Assembly (NCBI RefSeq): GCF_002368115.1
Contig: NZ_AP018316.1
Coordinates: 2,015,694-2,079,693 of the forward strand
Source: Dolichospermum compactum NIES-806
Lineage (GTDB): Bacteria > Cyanobacteriota > Cyanobacteriia > Cyanobacteriales > Nostocaceae
Direction: 5' to 3'
DNA: 64,000 nt
A model generated the notes under the pieces. That model searched no databases and was not told where the DNA came from. It saw only the letters and a program-made list of their open reading frames with translations. The translations under genes and the position numbers were made by a program. This document shows, piece by piece, positions 25,844-34,652 of this stretch; position 1 is the first letter of the stretch; each line of letters begins with the position of its first letter.

Positions 25844-27553
25844 ATGCAACTTACTTTTAATAATCTTAATCTTCTTTGGTCTTATGTATTAACAGAAACC
25901 CTCAAACGCTTGGGTTTAAATTGCGCTGTTATCTGTCCTGGTTCTCGTTCTACACCATTAACGATCGCTTTTGTCCAACAAATACCAGATATTGAAGCTA
26001 TTCCCATTTTAGATGAACGTTCAGCGGCTTTTTTTGCCCTGGGACAAGCCAAAGTAACGGGAAAACCTGTAGTATTAGTTTGTACATCGGGAACTGCGGG
26101 AGCAAATTTTTATCCAGCGGTAATTGAAGCTAGGGAAAGTCGCGTCCCTTTGTTAATATTAACCACCGATAGACCAGCAGAATTACGAAATTGTCATTCT
26201 GGACAAACTATTGACCAAGTGAAATTATACGGTAATTATCCCAATTGGCAAGGGGAATTAGCTACACCTTCTCTAGATGTAGGAATGTTAGATTATCTCC
26301 GACAAACGGTAATTTATGCTTGGGAACGTTGTCAATTTCCCAATTCTGGCGCAGTCCATTTAAATATACCTTTCCGTGACCCTCTCGCGCCCATTCCCGA
26401 CGGTACAGAGTTTACCTTAGATGTGGAAGATTTCTTTGCGGGAATAGTTTCCACCCCATTACCAATTACCAGTTACCAATTACCAATTACTAATTACCAA
26501 AAAGGGATTATTATCGCTGGTGTAGCCCAACCACAAGCCCCGGAAGACTATTGTAGAGCGATCGCACATCTAAGTCAAACTCTCCAATGGCCTGTTTTAG
26601 CGGAAGGAGTTTCCCCCGTTAGAAATTACGCAGACTTAAATCCTTATATAATTTCCACCTACGATATTATTCTCAGGAATCAAAACCTTGCCCAAGAATT
26701 AACCCCAGAAGTAGTTATCCAAATTGGCGAAATGCCCACAAGCAAAGAATTACGTAATTGGTTAACCAATGCTAACCCACAACGTTTTGTCATTGATAAT
26801 TGTGATCAAAATTTAGATCCTTTACATGGAAAAACCACCCATTTAAGAATTTCAGTCACAGAAATTGGTAAGTTGGAAATTGGAAACTTAGCAGAAAATG
26901 AATATTTACAAAAATGGTCTACAGCAGAAAAGCAAGTGAGAAAAAATATTGATGATGATTTAGAAAATGTAGATGAATTAATCGAGAGTAAAGTTGCTTG
27001 GTTAATTTCCCAAATTTTGCCACCACAAACACCCCTATTTATTGCGAATAGTATGCCAGTGCGAGATGTAGAATTTTTCTGGAAACCCAATAATTTAAGA
27101 ATTAAACCCTATTTTAACCGAGGCGCGAATGGGATTGATGGTACACTTTCCACTGCTTTAGGAATAGCACATCATCAGCAAAGTAGCGTGATGTTAACAG
27201 GAGATTTATCTTTATTACATGATACCAACGGTTTTTTGATTAGCAATAAATTTATTGGACATTTAACAATTATCCTAATTAATAACAACGGTGGAGGAAT
27301 ATTTGAAATGTTACCCATTGCTAAATTTAATCCACCTTTTGAAGAGTTTTTTGCCACACCCCAAAATATTGATTTCTCTAAGTTATGCGCGACTTACAAT
27401 GTACAACATAAATTAATTAATTCTTGGGAAGAATTAGCAAATAGATTAAAGTATTTACCAAAGACAGGAATTAGAGTTTTAGAAGTCAAAACAAATAGGA
27501 AAAGAGATGTGATGTGGAGAAAAGAAAATTTAACAAAATTTGGTAATTGGTAA
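25844..27553 (+). CDS. menD: 2-succinyl-5-enolpyruvyl-6-hydroxy-3-cyclohexene-1-carboxylate synthase
   Basis: 569 residues. Known: MenD is a thiamine diphosphate enzyme that joins isochorismate and 2-oxoglutarate; in cyanobacteria it serves phylloquinone synthesis for photosystem I. Seen: the N-terminal CPGSRSTPLTIAF, the Glu-containing DERSAAFFALGQA and the CTSGTAGANFYPAV region. The C-terminal ThDP/Mg2+ motif runs from GDLSLLHDTNGF to NNNGGGIFEMLP. At nt 26457-26505 the repeat CCAATTACCAGTTACC is read in frame as LPITSYQLPITNYQ, which other MenD proteins lack; it lies in the linker between the N-terminal and middle domains. The frame is intact, so the enzyme probably tolerates it. Confidence 0.94.
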   Translation: MQLTFNNLNLLWSYVLTETLKRLGLNCAVICPGSRSTPLTIAFVQQIPDIEAIPILDERSAAFFALGQAKVTGKPVVLVCTSGTAGANFYPAVIEARESRVPLLILTTDRPAELRNCHSGQTIDQVKLYGNYPNWQGELATPSLDVGMLDYLRQTVIYAWERCQFPNSGAVHLNIPFRDPLAPIPDGTEFTLDVEDFFAGIVSTPLPITSYQLPITNYQKGIIIAGVAQPQAPEDYCRAIAHLSQTLQWPVLAEGVSPVRNYADLNPYIISTYDIILRNQNLAQELTPEVVIQIGEMPTSKELRNWLTNANPQRFVIDNCDQNLDPLHGKTTHLRISVTEIGKLEIGNLAENEYLQKWSTAEKQVRKNIDDDLENVDELIESKVAWLISQILPPQTPLFIANSMPVRDVEFFWKPNNLRIKPYFNRGANGIDGTLSTALGIAHHQQSSVMLTGDLSLLHDTNGFLISNKFIGHLTIILINNNGGGIFEMLPIAKFNPPFEEFFATPQNIDFSKLCATYNVQHKLINSWEELANRLKYLPKTGIRVLEVKTNRKRDVMWRKENLTKFGNW

Positions 27554-27692
27554 TTGGTAAAGAGAAATTATTATTACTCCCCTTGCCTCTTGCCTCTTGC
27601 CTGTTTTCCATAATTTTTCCCCAAGTGCCACAGATAAAGATTAAACTAAAAAGTCTTGTACAGTAAAACCTGTCAACCAAAATCAAGTAATT

Positions 27693-29273
27693 ATGTCCAA
27701 GGTTCTTGTTTCCGACCCCATTGATCAAGTTGGTATTGATATTCTTTCCCAAGTAGCTACAGTTGATGTCAAAACCAGCCTCAAACCAGATGAACTCAAA
27801 GCCATTATTGGCGAGTATGACGCGCTGATGATCCGTTCAGGAACTCGCGTTACTCAAGAAATTATAGAAGCCGGTACAAAATTAAAAATTATTGGCCGTG
27901 CCGGTGTGGGAGTGGATAACGTTGATGTTCCCGCAGCTACTCGCAAAGGGATTGTCGTCGTCAATTCGCCAGAAGGTAATACCATTGCCGCAGCTGAACA
28001 CGCTTTAGCCATGATTTTGTCCTTATCTCGTCATATTCCTGATGCTAATGCCTCAGTCAAACGTGGTGAATGGGACAGGAAAAGTTATGTTGGTTCGGAA
28101 GTATACAAAAAAACCCTCGGCGTTGTCGGGTTAGGAAAAATTGGTTCTCATGTTGCTAATGTCGCTAAGGCTATGGGGATGAAACTCCTCGCCTATGATC
28201 CATTTATCTCCACAGAACGAGCCGAACAACTGGGTTGTCAACTGGTAGACTTAAATTTACTATTCCAGCAAGCCGACTATATCACCTTACACATTCCCAA
28301 AACCACAGAAACTGCCAACTTAATCAACGCGAAAACTTTGGCGTTAATGAAACCCACTACCCGGATTATTAACTGCGCTCGTGGTGGCATTATTGATGAA
28401 GCGGCTTTAGCAGTGGCAATCAGAGATGGTGTAATTGCTGGGGCTGCATTAGATGTGTTCGATTCCGAACCATTAGGTGCATCTGACTTACTAGGCTTGG
28501 GTAAAGAAGTTGTCCTTACTCCTCACCTCGGTGCTTCTACGGCTGAAGCCCAAGTTAATGTCGCCATAGATGTGGCTGAACAAATTCGGGATGTGTTATT
28601 AGGACTACCCGCCCGTTCCGCTGTGAATATTCCGGGACTAGGACCCGATATTCTGGAAGAACTCAAGCCTTACATGGAATTAGCGGAAACCCTGGGTAAC
28701 TTAGTTGGTCAACTCACCGGCGGCAGAGTTGAAACACTTAATGTTACACTACAAGGAGAACTGGCAACTAATAAAAGTCAACCTTTGGTAATAGCTGCCC
28801 TCAAAGGACTACTTTACCAAGCCCTGCGGGAGCGGGTAAATTATGTCAACGCTACCATAGAAGCCAAAGAACGGGGGATTCGAGTCATTGAAACAAGGGA
28901 CGCTTCAGCACGGAATTATGCTGGTTCGTTGCATCTCCAAGCCACAGGGACTCTAGGCACACATTCTGTTACAGGGGCTTTATTAGGTGATAAGGAAATT
29001 CACTTAACAGATGTTGACGGTTTCCCCATTAACGTTCCCCCCAGCAAATATATGCTGTTTACTCGACACCGTGATATGCCCGGTATTATTGGTAAACTGG
29101 GTTCTCTACTGGGTAGCTTTAATGTCAATATTGCCAGTATGCAGGTAGGTCGGAAAATCGTTCGTGGTGATGCTGTTATGGCTCTCAGTATTGATGATCC
29201 TTTACCTGATGGCATTTTAGCGGAAATTAAAAAAGTGGAAGGTATTCGGGACGCTTATACAGTCACACTTTAA
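27693..29273 (+). CDS. serA: D-3-phosphoglycerate dehydrogenase
   Basis: 526 residues, the long form with an intervening domain and a C-terminal ACT domain. Known: it oxidises 3-phosphoglycerate with NAD+, the first step of serine synthesis. Seen: the dinucleotide-binding GVVGLGKIGSHVANVAKAMG, the catalytic Arg region NCARGGIIDEAAL, and the His in VVLTPHLGASTAEAQ. The C-terminal ACT domain (MPGIIGKLGSLLGSFNVNIA) usually allows serine feedback. Start ATG 27693 follows an AT-rich leader. No neighbours of the serine pathway are adjacent. Confidence 0.95.
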   Translation: MSKVLVSDPIDQVGIDILSQVATVDVKTSLKPDELKAIIGEYDALMIRSGTRVTQEIIEAGTKLKIIGRAGVGVDNVDVPAATRKGIVVVNSPEGNTIAAAEHALAMILSLSRHIPDANASVKRGEWDRKSYVGSEVYKKTLGVVGLGKIGSHVANVAKAMGMKLLAYDPFISTERAEQLGCQLVDLNLLFQQADYITLHIPKTTETANLINAKTLALMKPTTRIINCARGGIIDEAALAVAIRDGVIAGAALDVFDSEPLGASDLLGLGKEVVLTPHLGASTAEAQVNVAIDVAEQIRDVLLGLPARSAVNIPGLGPDILEELKPYMELAETLGNLVGQLTGGRVETLNVTLQGELATNKSQPLVIAALKGLLYQALRERVNYVNATIEAKERGIRVIETRDASARNYAGSLHLQATGTLGTHSVTGALLGDKEIHLTDVDGFPINVPPSKYMLFTRHRDMPGIIGKLGSLLGSFNVNIASMQVGRKIVRGDAVMALSIDDPLPDGILAEIKKVEGIRDAYTVTL

Positions 29274-29493
29274 TTCTGGACTAGGGTTTTTGTGATTGAT
29301 TTGATGGGGATGATGTCTGAACTGTGATTTTTGTGATTGATTTGATAAAGATGATTCAATCATTGGATTGTCTTTGATCATCATAAATAACAATGATAGT
29401 TTAATTTGATATTTATCCAAATCATCCCCATCATCAAAATCTTCAAAATCATAGTTTATTTTTCTCCATTACCAATCTAAAATCTAAAATTCT
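29274..29493. repeat. Inverted-repeat spacer between serA and prmA
   Basis: GATTGATTTGATGGGGATGATG near 29293-29315 is matched by its inverse AAATCATCCCCATCATC near 29419-29436, with a second GATTGATTTGATAAAGATGATT in between. The spacer ends with the dispersed AATCTAAAATCTAAAAT motif just before prmA. No gene. Confidence 0.5.
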
Positions 29494-30414
29494 ATGGCAA
29501 ATACCTGGTGGGAATTAAATATTTTATCTGAACCAGATTTAGAAGAAACTATATTTTGGCGGTTAGAAAACTTTGGCTGTCGTGGTACAGCAGTAGAAAT
29601 TAAGGGCAATGTCTCATTTGTTAAGGCTTATTTACCCACCTTTAAAGTACAACTGCTAGATTTGGCTGCTTTATCGCTATGGCTGCGTCAAGATGCCCTG
29701 TGTGTAGGACTCACAGCACCCGTGCTGCATTGGGGCTTAATTGACGAAGAAGACTGGTCTAGTAGCTGGAAACAACATTGGCAACCGGAAGAAATAGGCG
29801 ATCGCTTTCTCATTAACCCCGCTTGGCTACCTCTACCCGAATCCCTAGACCGATTAGTAATTCGCCTTGATCCAGGCGTAGCCTTTGGTACAGGTAATCA
29901 CGCCACCACTCAACTATGTTTAGAATCCCTAGAAATGCGCTTCGGTGAAATTCCCCAATCCTTCCTAGACACTGAAGAACCAAGAAAACCTTTAATTATC
30001 GCCGATATTGGTTGTGGTTCAGGTATTCTAGGCGTTGGGGCAATATTATTAGGTGCTGGTAAAGTCTATGCCGTTGATAACGATCCTTTAGCCGTAAAAT
30101 CTACTTTTAGTAATCGCACTCTTAATCAGATCCGTCCAGATTCTTTAATCCCTCTTGAGGGTAGTGTAGACATAGTCCGAAAAATAATTGATCAACCTGT
30201 AGACGGGATTGTTTGCAATATTTTAGCAGATGTAATCATCGAATTACTCCCAGAAATGACCGCCATTACCAAACCTAGCACTTGGGGTATATTCAGTGGT
30301 ATTTTACTAGAACAATCTAAAGCCGTTGCTGATGCTTTAGAACAAAATGGTTGGATTGTAGCTACCCTCTGGAAAAGAAAAGAATGGTGTTGTTTAAATG
30401 TCCGTCGTTCTTAA
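29494..30414 (+). CDS. prmA: Ribosomal protein L11 methyltransferase
   Basis: 306 residues. Known: PrmA trimethylates lysines and the N-terminus of ribosomal protein L11 using S-adenosylmethionine. Seen: the N-terminal substrate-binding domain (MANTWWELNILSEPDLEETI), the family segment LDPGVAFGTGNHATTQL, and the SAM-binding motif IADIGCGSGILGVGAILLGA with the acidic residue in VYAVDND. The motif VCNILADVI corresponds to the catalytic NxLA-type segment. The protein has the normal length, and the start ATG is directly supported by the N-terminal motif. Confidence 0.93.
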   Translation: MANTWWELNILSEPDLEETIFWRLENFGCRGTAVEIKGNVSFVKAYLPTFKVQLLDLAALSLWLRQDALCVGLTAPVLHWGLIDEEDWSSSWKQHWQPEEIGDRFLINPAWLPLPESLDRLVIRLDPGVAFGTGNHATTQLCLESLEMRFGEIPQSFLDTEEPRKPLIIADIGCGSGILGVGAILLGAGKVYAVDNDPLAVKSTFSNRTLNQIRPDSLIPLEGSVDIVRKIIDQPVDGIVCNILADVIIELLPEMTAITKPSTWGIFSGILLEQSKAVADALEQNGWIVATLWKRKEWCCLNVRRS

Positions 30415-30504
30415 TTATAATTTATGGATTTTCTCCTATTGGATATCACCAAAAGTAATGGTAATTAAAATCAGCTGAGATTAACAAATATTGATAAAAT
30501 CTAA

Positions 30505-30688
30505 GAGGGCGTTTGAACAGTATTAGATGAAACCGATAATCTCCAGAAACCTAACCCCCCTTCCCCCCTTCCCTAGGTTAGCGCAGCGTGCCGAAGGCTG
30601 GGAATGGGGGTTTCAAAGCCTCTCCCCGATGCGGGGAGAGGTTTGGAGAGGGGTTTATTTATACATTAAAAACTTTTCAAACATCCTC
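30505..30688. mobile_element. MITE family A, copy 2, with TAA target duplication
   Basis: Ends are GAGGGCGTTTGAACAGT on the left and AACTTTTCAAACATCCTC on the right, with TAA on both sides (30502-30504 and 30689-30691). The core contains CCTAACCCCCCTTCCC and a strong CCTCTCCCCGATGCGGGGAGAGG hairpin. It fills most of the 309-base prmA-ureohydrolase gap. Confidence 0.75.
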
Positions 30689-30723
30689 TAAATATCAATC
30701 CCTAACCAGCACTAATTTTCAAT

Positions 30724-31761
30724 ATGAACGACTTCATTGAAAACTACAATCCCAACAGCGTAGCCGAAAAAAATGGCAACTTCATGGGATTACCATTTAA
30801 TTACGATTCAGCCAATTTAATTATCTTCCCCATACCTTGGGAAGTCACAGTTTCTTATCGTGCAGGAACGGCGAACGGACCACAGCGGATTTTAGATGCC
30901 TCACTGCAAATAGATTTATTTGATTTTGATCATCCTGACGGTTGGAAACAGGGAATATTTATGGTAGAAATTCCCCAGGAAATGATCGAAAAAAATAACT
31001 ATTATCGTCAACAAGCAGCCAGAATTATTGAACGTCAAGCCGAAGGTAAATCCCTCACAGACTCACCAGATTTAACTCCTGTTCTAGAAGCAATTAACCA
31101 AGCTGGGGAACAGGTAAATCATTGGTTGTTTACCCAATCACAAGCAGCACTAAATCAAGGTAAACGAGTTGCTGTCATTGGTGGTGATCACAGTTCACCA
31201 TTAGGCTACTTTCAAGCTTTAGCTAATCAATATGATGACTGGGGAATTTTACATATTGATGCCCATGCAGACCTACGTAATGCCTATGAGGGATTTGAAT
31301 TTTCTCATGCGTCTATTATGTTTAATGCCATAAAAATACCGCAAATTTCTAAATTAGTCCAAGTAGGTGTACGAGATATTTGTCATGATGAAGTACAAAT
31401 AATTAATCAATCAAATAATCGCATTATTGGTTATTATGATTCAGCAATTAAACAACAACTATATGCTGGTAAGACTTGGTTGGATTTATGTCGAGAAATA
31501 ATCAGTCATTTACCAGAAAAAGTTTATATTAGCTACGACATTGATGGTTTAGACCCTAAACTTTGCCCCAACACAGGTACTCCTGTCCCTGGAGGACTGG
31601 AATTAGAACAAGTTTATTGTCTATTCCGCGAACTGGTAAATAGTGGTAGAAAAATTATTGGTTTTGATGTTTGTGAAGTTGGTGATGCTGAATGGGATGG
31701 TAATGTCGGTGCGCGAACAGTTTACAAGATAGCAAATTTATTAGATCTATCTCAGAAATAG
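30724..31761 (+). CDS. speB: Ureohydrolase (arginase/agmatinase family)
   Basis: 345 residues with every metal-binding motif of the family: VIGGDHSSPLG, LHIDAHADLRNAYEG and ISYDIDGLDPKLCPNTG. Known: the family hydrolyses guanidino compounds to urea with two Mn2+ or, in some cyanobacteria, Ni2+. In Anabaena a close relative acts as agmatinase in arginine catabolism, while Synechocystis Sll1077 of the same broad family is a nickel-dependent guanidine hydrolase. Sequence alone does not decide between these; the long N-terminal region (YRAGTANGPQRILDASLQ) is typical of the cyanobacterial group. No arginine-pathway or hypA/hypB-like neighbour helps. Confidence 0.85.
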   Translation: MNDFIENYNPNSVAEKNGNFMGLPFNYDSANLIIFPIPWEVTVSYRAGTANGPQRILDASLQIDLFDFDHPDGWKQGIFMVEIPQEMIEKNNYYRQQAARIIERQAEGKSLTDSPDLTPVLEAINQAGEQVNHWLFTQSQAALNQGKRVAVIGGDHSSPLGYFQALANQYDDWGILHIDAHADLRNAYEGFEFSHASIMFNAIKIPQISKLVQVGVRDICHDEVQIINQSNNRIIGYYDSAIKQQLYAGKTWLDLCREIISHLPEKVYISYDIDGLDPKLCPNTGTPVPGGLELEQVYCLFRELVNSGRKIIGFDVCEVGDAEWDGNVGARTVYKIANLLDLSQK

Positions 31762-31899
31762 GGAATGGAGAATAGGGAATAGGAGTAATAATAATTTTCC
31801 TTTTACCAACAACCAATGACCAATGACCAATGACCAATCATCAATGACCCTTCGCCATTTTGGCATTTTGGCATGATAAATGATTTCCTATCAGGTTTT

Positions 31900-32020
31900 A
31901 TGAAATTTGCATACATACTATAGGAAGATGCTGAAAATAGATCATATAGGTTAAATTAATTCGGGATGTTGTTATGCACTGGATTTAAGTCAAGGTTTGG
32001 TTGTCAACCAAACCTTTTTT
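31900..32020 (+). ncRNA. Candidate small RNA ending in a strong terminator
   Basis: An isolated intrinsic terminator, AAGGTTTGGTT-GTC-AACCAAACCTT followed by a T run (31992-32020), lies 230 bases after the ureohydrolase stop. Between them is a CTATAGG -10-like box at about 31919-31925 and no reading frame. Either a small RNA of roughly 90 bases ends here, or it is the distant terminator of the upstream gene. The family is not recognised. Confidence 0.35.
31992..32020 (+). terminator. Rho-independent terminator
   Basis: A perfect 11-bp stem with a 3-base loop (arms 31992-32002 and 32006-32016) runs directly into six T residues (32015-32020). Confidence 0.8.
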
Positions 32021-32095
32021 ATTGCCCCTTTTCTCCCAGTCGAATATGTAATAAAAAATATACCCATTCTCAATTATATTAATCAACAATAAACA

Positions 32096-32128
32096 AGATC
32101 CCCTACTTCTCCAAGAAGTAGGGGATTT
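32096..32128. repeat. Dispersed hairpin (CCCTACTTCT type)
   Basis: AGATCCCCTACTTCT pairs with AGAAGTAGGGGATTT around CCA. It is related to the hairpins at 1710, 2630 and 45427, differing by compensating changes in the stem. Confidence 0.55.
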
Positions 32129-32150
32129 TAGCGAAGTTTTAAGTTTTACC

Positions 32151-32254
32151 CTAGTACCGCAAGGCGTTCGTCAAAAGTCAAAAGTCAAAACGAATATACA
32201 ATGAACTTTCCAGTAGTTTGGAATGGTCTATTTATTTCCGCCGACCTGTACTAG
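32151..32254. repeat. CTAGTAC-bounded MITE-like repeat, copy 4
   Basis: It starts CTAGTACCGCAAGGCG and ends CCGACCTGTACTAG, 104 bases. It is nearly identical to the copy at 24313-24416, which suggests recent movement or exchange. Confidence 0.7.
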
Positions 32255-32306
32255 TATACTGGCAAAATTGCACTAAGTTTGTCAGAATTTATCATGGATG
32301 ATTTTC

Positions 32307-32425
32307 AGGACTTACGCAACTGGCACATTGGTAGGGTGCGTCAAACTGCATAAATGCTACAAACAAATTGTTGATATCTGACGCACTCTACAACAGATGT
32401 TTAGTGTGACACTTGCGTAAGTCCT
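32307..32425. mobile_element. MITE with AGGACTTACGCAA ends
   Basis: AGGACTTACGCAA (32307-32319) is mirrored by TTGCGTAAGTCCT (32413-32425). The 119-base element has an inner pair GGGTGCGTCA and TGACGCACTC. Ends of this kind belong to cyanobacterial insertion sequences. A single end (GGACTTACGCAC) is also seen near 25350. No transposase is present. Confidence 0.7.
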
Positions 32426-32467
32426 AATTTTGAACAACATCAAATTACCAGTGCTAGTAATCGTCAG

Positions 32468-34158
32468 ATGATCAATAAACCCCGCAAACGCATACCAAAA
32501 GCTACTAGGCTGAATCAGCCTCCTCCAGGTGTAACGAAGAAGAATGTTAAAAAATCACCCAAACGTTCTCAACGGCGTAGTTGGTTATGGTCTACGTTGG
32601 CGCTGAGTCTGTTGTTAAGCAGCGCTAGTGTTTAATTATTGATCAAACGGTAAATGTAGAACCAAATTTGCAAGTTTATCAAGTTAAACCGAGTCAGTTA
32701 GTGGCTAATTCTATTTATTTGGAAGCAATTAATTTCCAAAAACCTGCCGTTAATGAATTTGCTTTTCAACAGTCTCTGTTATTAGCCAGAAATGGACTTT
32801 GGACTCCTGCTTTTACATGGTTGAAATCTTTAGAAAAACAGCGTAAACAGCCTTTTTCAGAGGCAGCACGGGCGCAAATAGATGTCATCCGGTTACATTC
32901 GGAATTTACAAGAACGCAGGCTGAAAAAAATTGGGCGAGTCCTCATCAACAAGTGACAGCAGATATTATTGATGGTCGTTGGGAAAAGGCTTTACAGGTA
33001 TTGGAAAAATCATCTGATAATGGTCAAGAAATTACTAATTTATTACAAACTGATAAGGGGAGGATTTGGAATCGGTCTGCGGTAGCGTTGCGACTTAATC
33101 CTAATCGTCGCGCTGTTTTGGCTTGGGTAGCGTTAATTTTCAAGGTGCAACGGGGGGAAGAACGAGCTAATGCTTGGTTGCAAGCACAACCGAATATTAA
33201 TGCGGAAACACTTAACTATATTCAAGATATTTTAACTCAACTTGATGATGATAAAATCAATTCCCATAAAAGTCGAATTATCGGCACTGTGACACAAGTT
33301 AGTCGCATTAATGAGGAGGATTGGTTGCCAATATCTCTGCAAACTGATTTACAAATTACTAATAATCAAGTTTGGTATCAGGTGGAAGTTAGTGCCTTTC
33401 ATGATGGTACAAGTTGGTTAAGTTATCCGTTTGCTAATTTTGACCAATTGCAAAATCAACCTCGAAAATTTTGGCGCAAATTTCTGGGGATTAGTTCTGA
33501 CCCCAGTATGCAGGTTATTGTCTGGAAACCTAATGGAGAACAGGAGGTTACTAGAACTAATATTAAGGCTGTACAAGTGAGGGGGCAGGGTTTACGGTTG
33601 TTAATGTTGGGTTCTGCGTTGCCCGAAAGTCAGGTTAATTCTTTTCAACCCCGACCTTTAGCTCTGACTGTGGATGCGTTAACATGGGTAGAAACGTCTC
33701 CGGTAACTGTGAAGGATTTATATCAACAAAAACCTCAGTTGGTAGAGTCCATGCTGCCAGTTTTATGGAAAAAATTACAACAGTCGGGTGATCTAACTTC
33801 TGGTGTGATTCCTGATTTTCAGGAAATGTGGGAAAAAATGGCTGATTGGCCTGTTCAATTAGCTGATTTGACGAATGATCAACAGCAGGAGATTGTCGTG
33901 ACTATTTCTGATTCTGCTATAGCATCTTTAAATCAGTATGGTAACAATTCCAAATTAGCAGATAATCAAAAACGTCCCCGGACTCTGATCTTTTCGGCGG
34001 ATAGTAATATCATTTATAGTGATTTTGCCCGTGCAAACCAGCAAACGCTAATTGCGATCGCTCAACTTACTGATGATCAATCTCTAGCGTTACTGGTAGA
34101 AAATAGGCAGGGATATAGTTTGGAACGTTGGTCACAAACTAATCAGCGATTTGAATAG
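32468..34158 (+). pseudogene. Frameshifted conserved hypothetical membrane-anchored protein
   Basis: An ATG at 32468 opens a frame for a basic N-terminus and a transmembrane helix (SWLWSTLALSLLLSSASV), then meets TAA at 32633. The rest, about 500 residues, is open in another frame from about 32629 to 34158 (DQTVNVEPNLQVYQVKPSQL onward). Adding one T to the run GTTTAATT at 32630-32637 would join the two parts smoothly. It is therefore either a recent one-base deletion or a sequencing error in a T run. The downstream part contains helical and mixed alpha/beta segments and ends LERWSQTNQRFE. I do not recognise the family; the layout suggests an inner-membrane-anchored periplasmic protein. A shorter product started at TTG 32668 is unlikely to be native. 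Confidence 0.7.
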
Positions 34159-34175
34159 TTACCACAACTGGTAAT

Positions 34176-34379
34176 TTATTCTTCGTCGCTAGGAGCTTCC
34201 ACTTGTTCGCTTTTGAGATTTTGCAATTGCTCTAAAAGGGAATCTACCTCCGCTTGCAAGTTCATAAATTTGACCTGCTGATCGTCTCGATAGTACGCCT
34301 TCGTTAACTTCTTAACTAAGTTAGCGTGGGATTCACATTCGGAAACACTGGATGACATAGTAGACATAGTTGTTGGCAT
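34176..34379 (-). CDS. Small conserved hypothetical coiled-coil protein
   Basis: 67 residues, or 62 if the second Met (MSTMSSSV) is used. The central part (ANLVKKLTKAYYRDDQQVK) and FMNLQAEVDSLLEQLQNLKS are strongly helical with heptad-like Leu/Val spacing. The end is acidic (EAPSDEE). It is convergent with the frameshifted gene, 17 bases apart, and has its own AT-rich upstream region. I recognise no function. Confidence 0.65.
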   Translation of the reverse strand: MPTTMSTMSSSVSECESHANLVKKLTKAYYRDDQQVKFMNLQAEVDSLLEQLQNLKSEQVEAPSDEE

Positions 34380-34652
34380 TAGAAATTTAACTCACACCAT
34401 TTAGAGATAGTATAATATACTTATCTTAATCTTTGTTAAGACATTATATAGTTTTTATCATAGGGATATCGGGTAAGTGGGAAACAAGCGTGGCTTTAGC
34501 CCTGAGAGGGAAGCGACACGGGCGGTTAAAACCGCCTTGAATATTTTTTCATTATTACGGTGTTCCGCAACTAACATATAGACTTGAAAAGTGGGATACT
34601 TATTCAAAAGCATTCCCAATTGTAAATCCTTAATTAAGAAATTTTTAATCCT
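34380..34652. other. Intergenic region with hairpin-repeat fragment
   Basis: The stretch 34480-34545 holds GGCTTTAGCC and GGCGGTTAAAACCGCC palindromes, probably a fragment of the four-hairpin repeat family. A minus-strand frame across it (34458-34724) is made of repeat sequence and overlaps thrC, so it is not called. The thrC promoter should lie in the AT-rich remainder. Confidence 0.4.
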
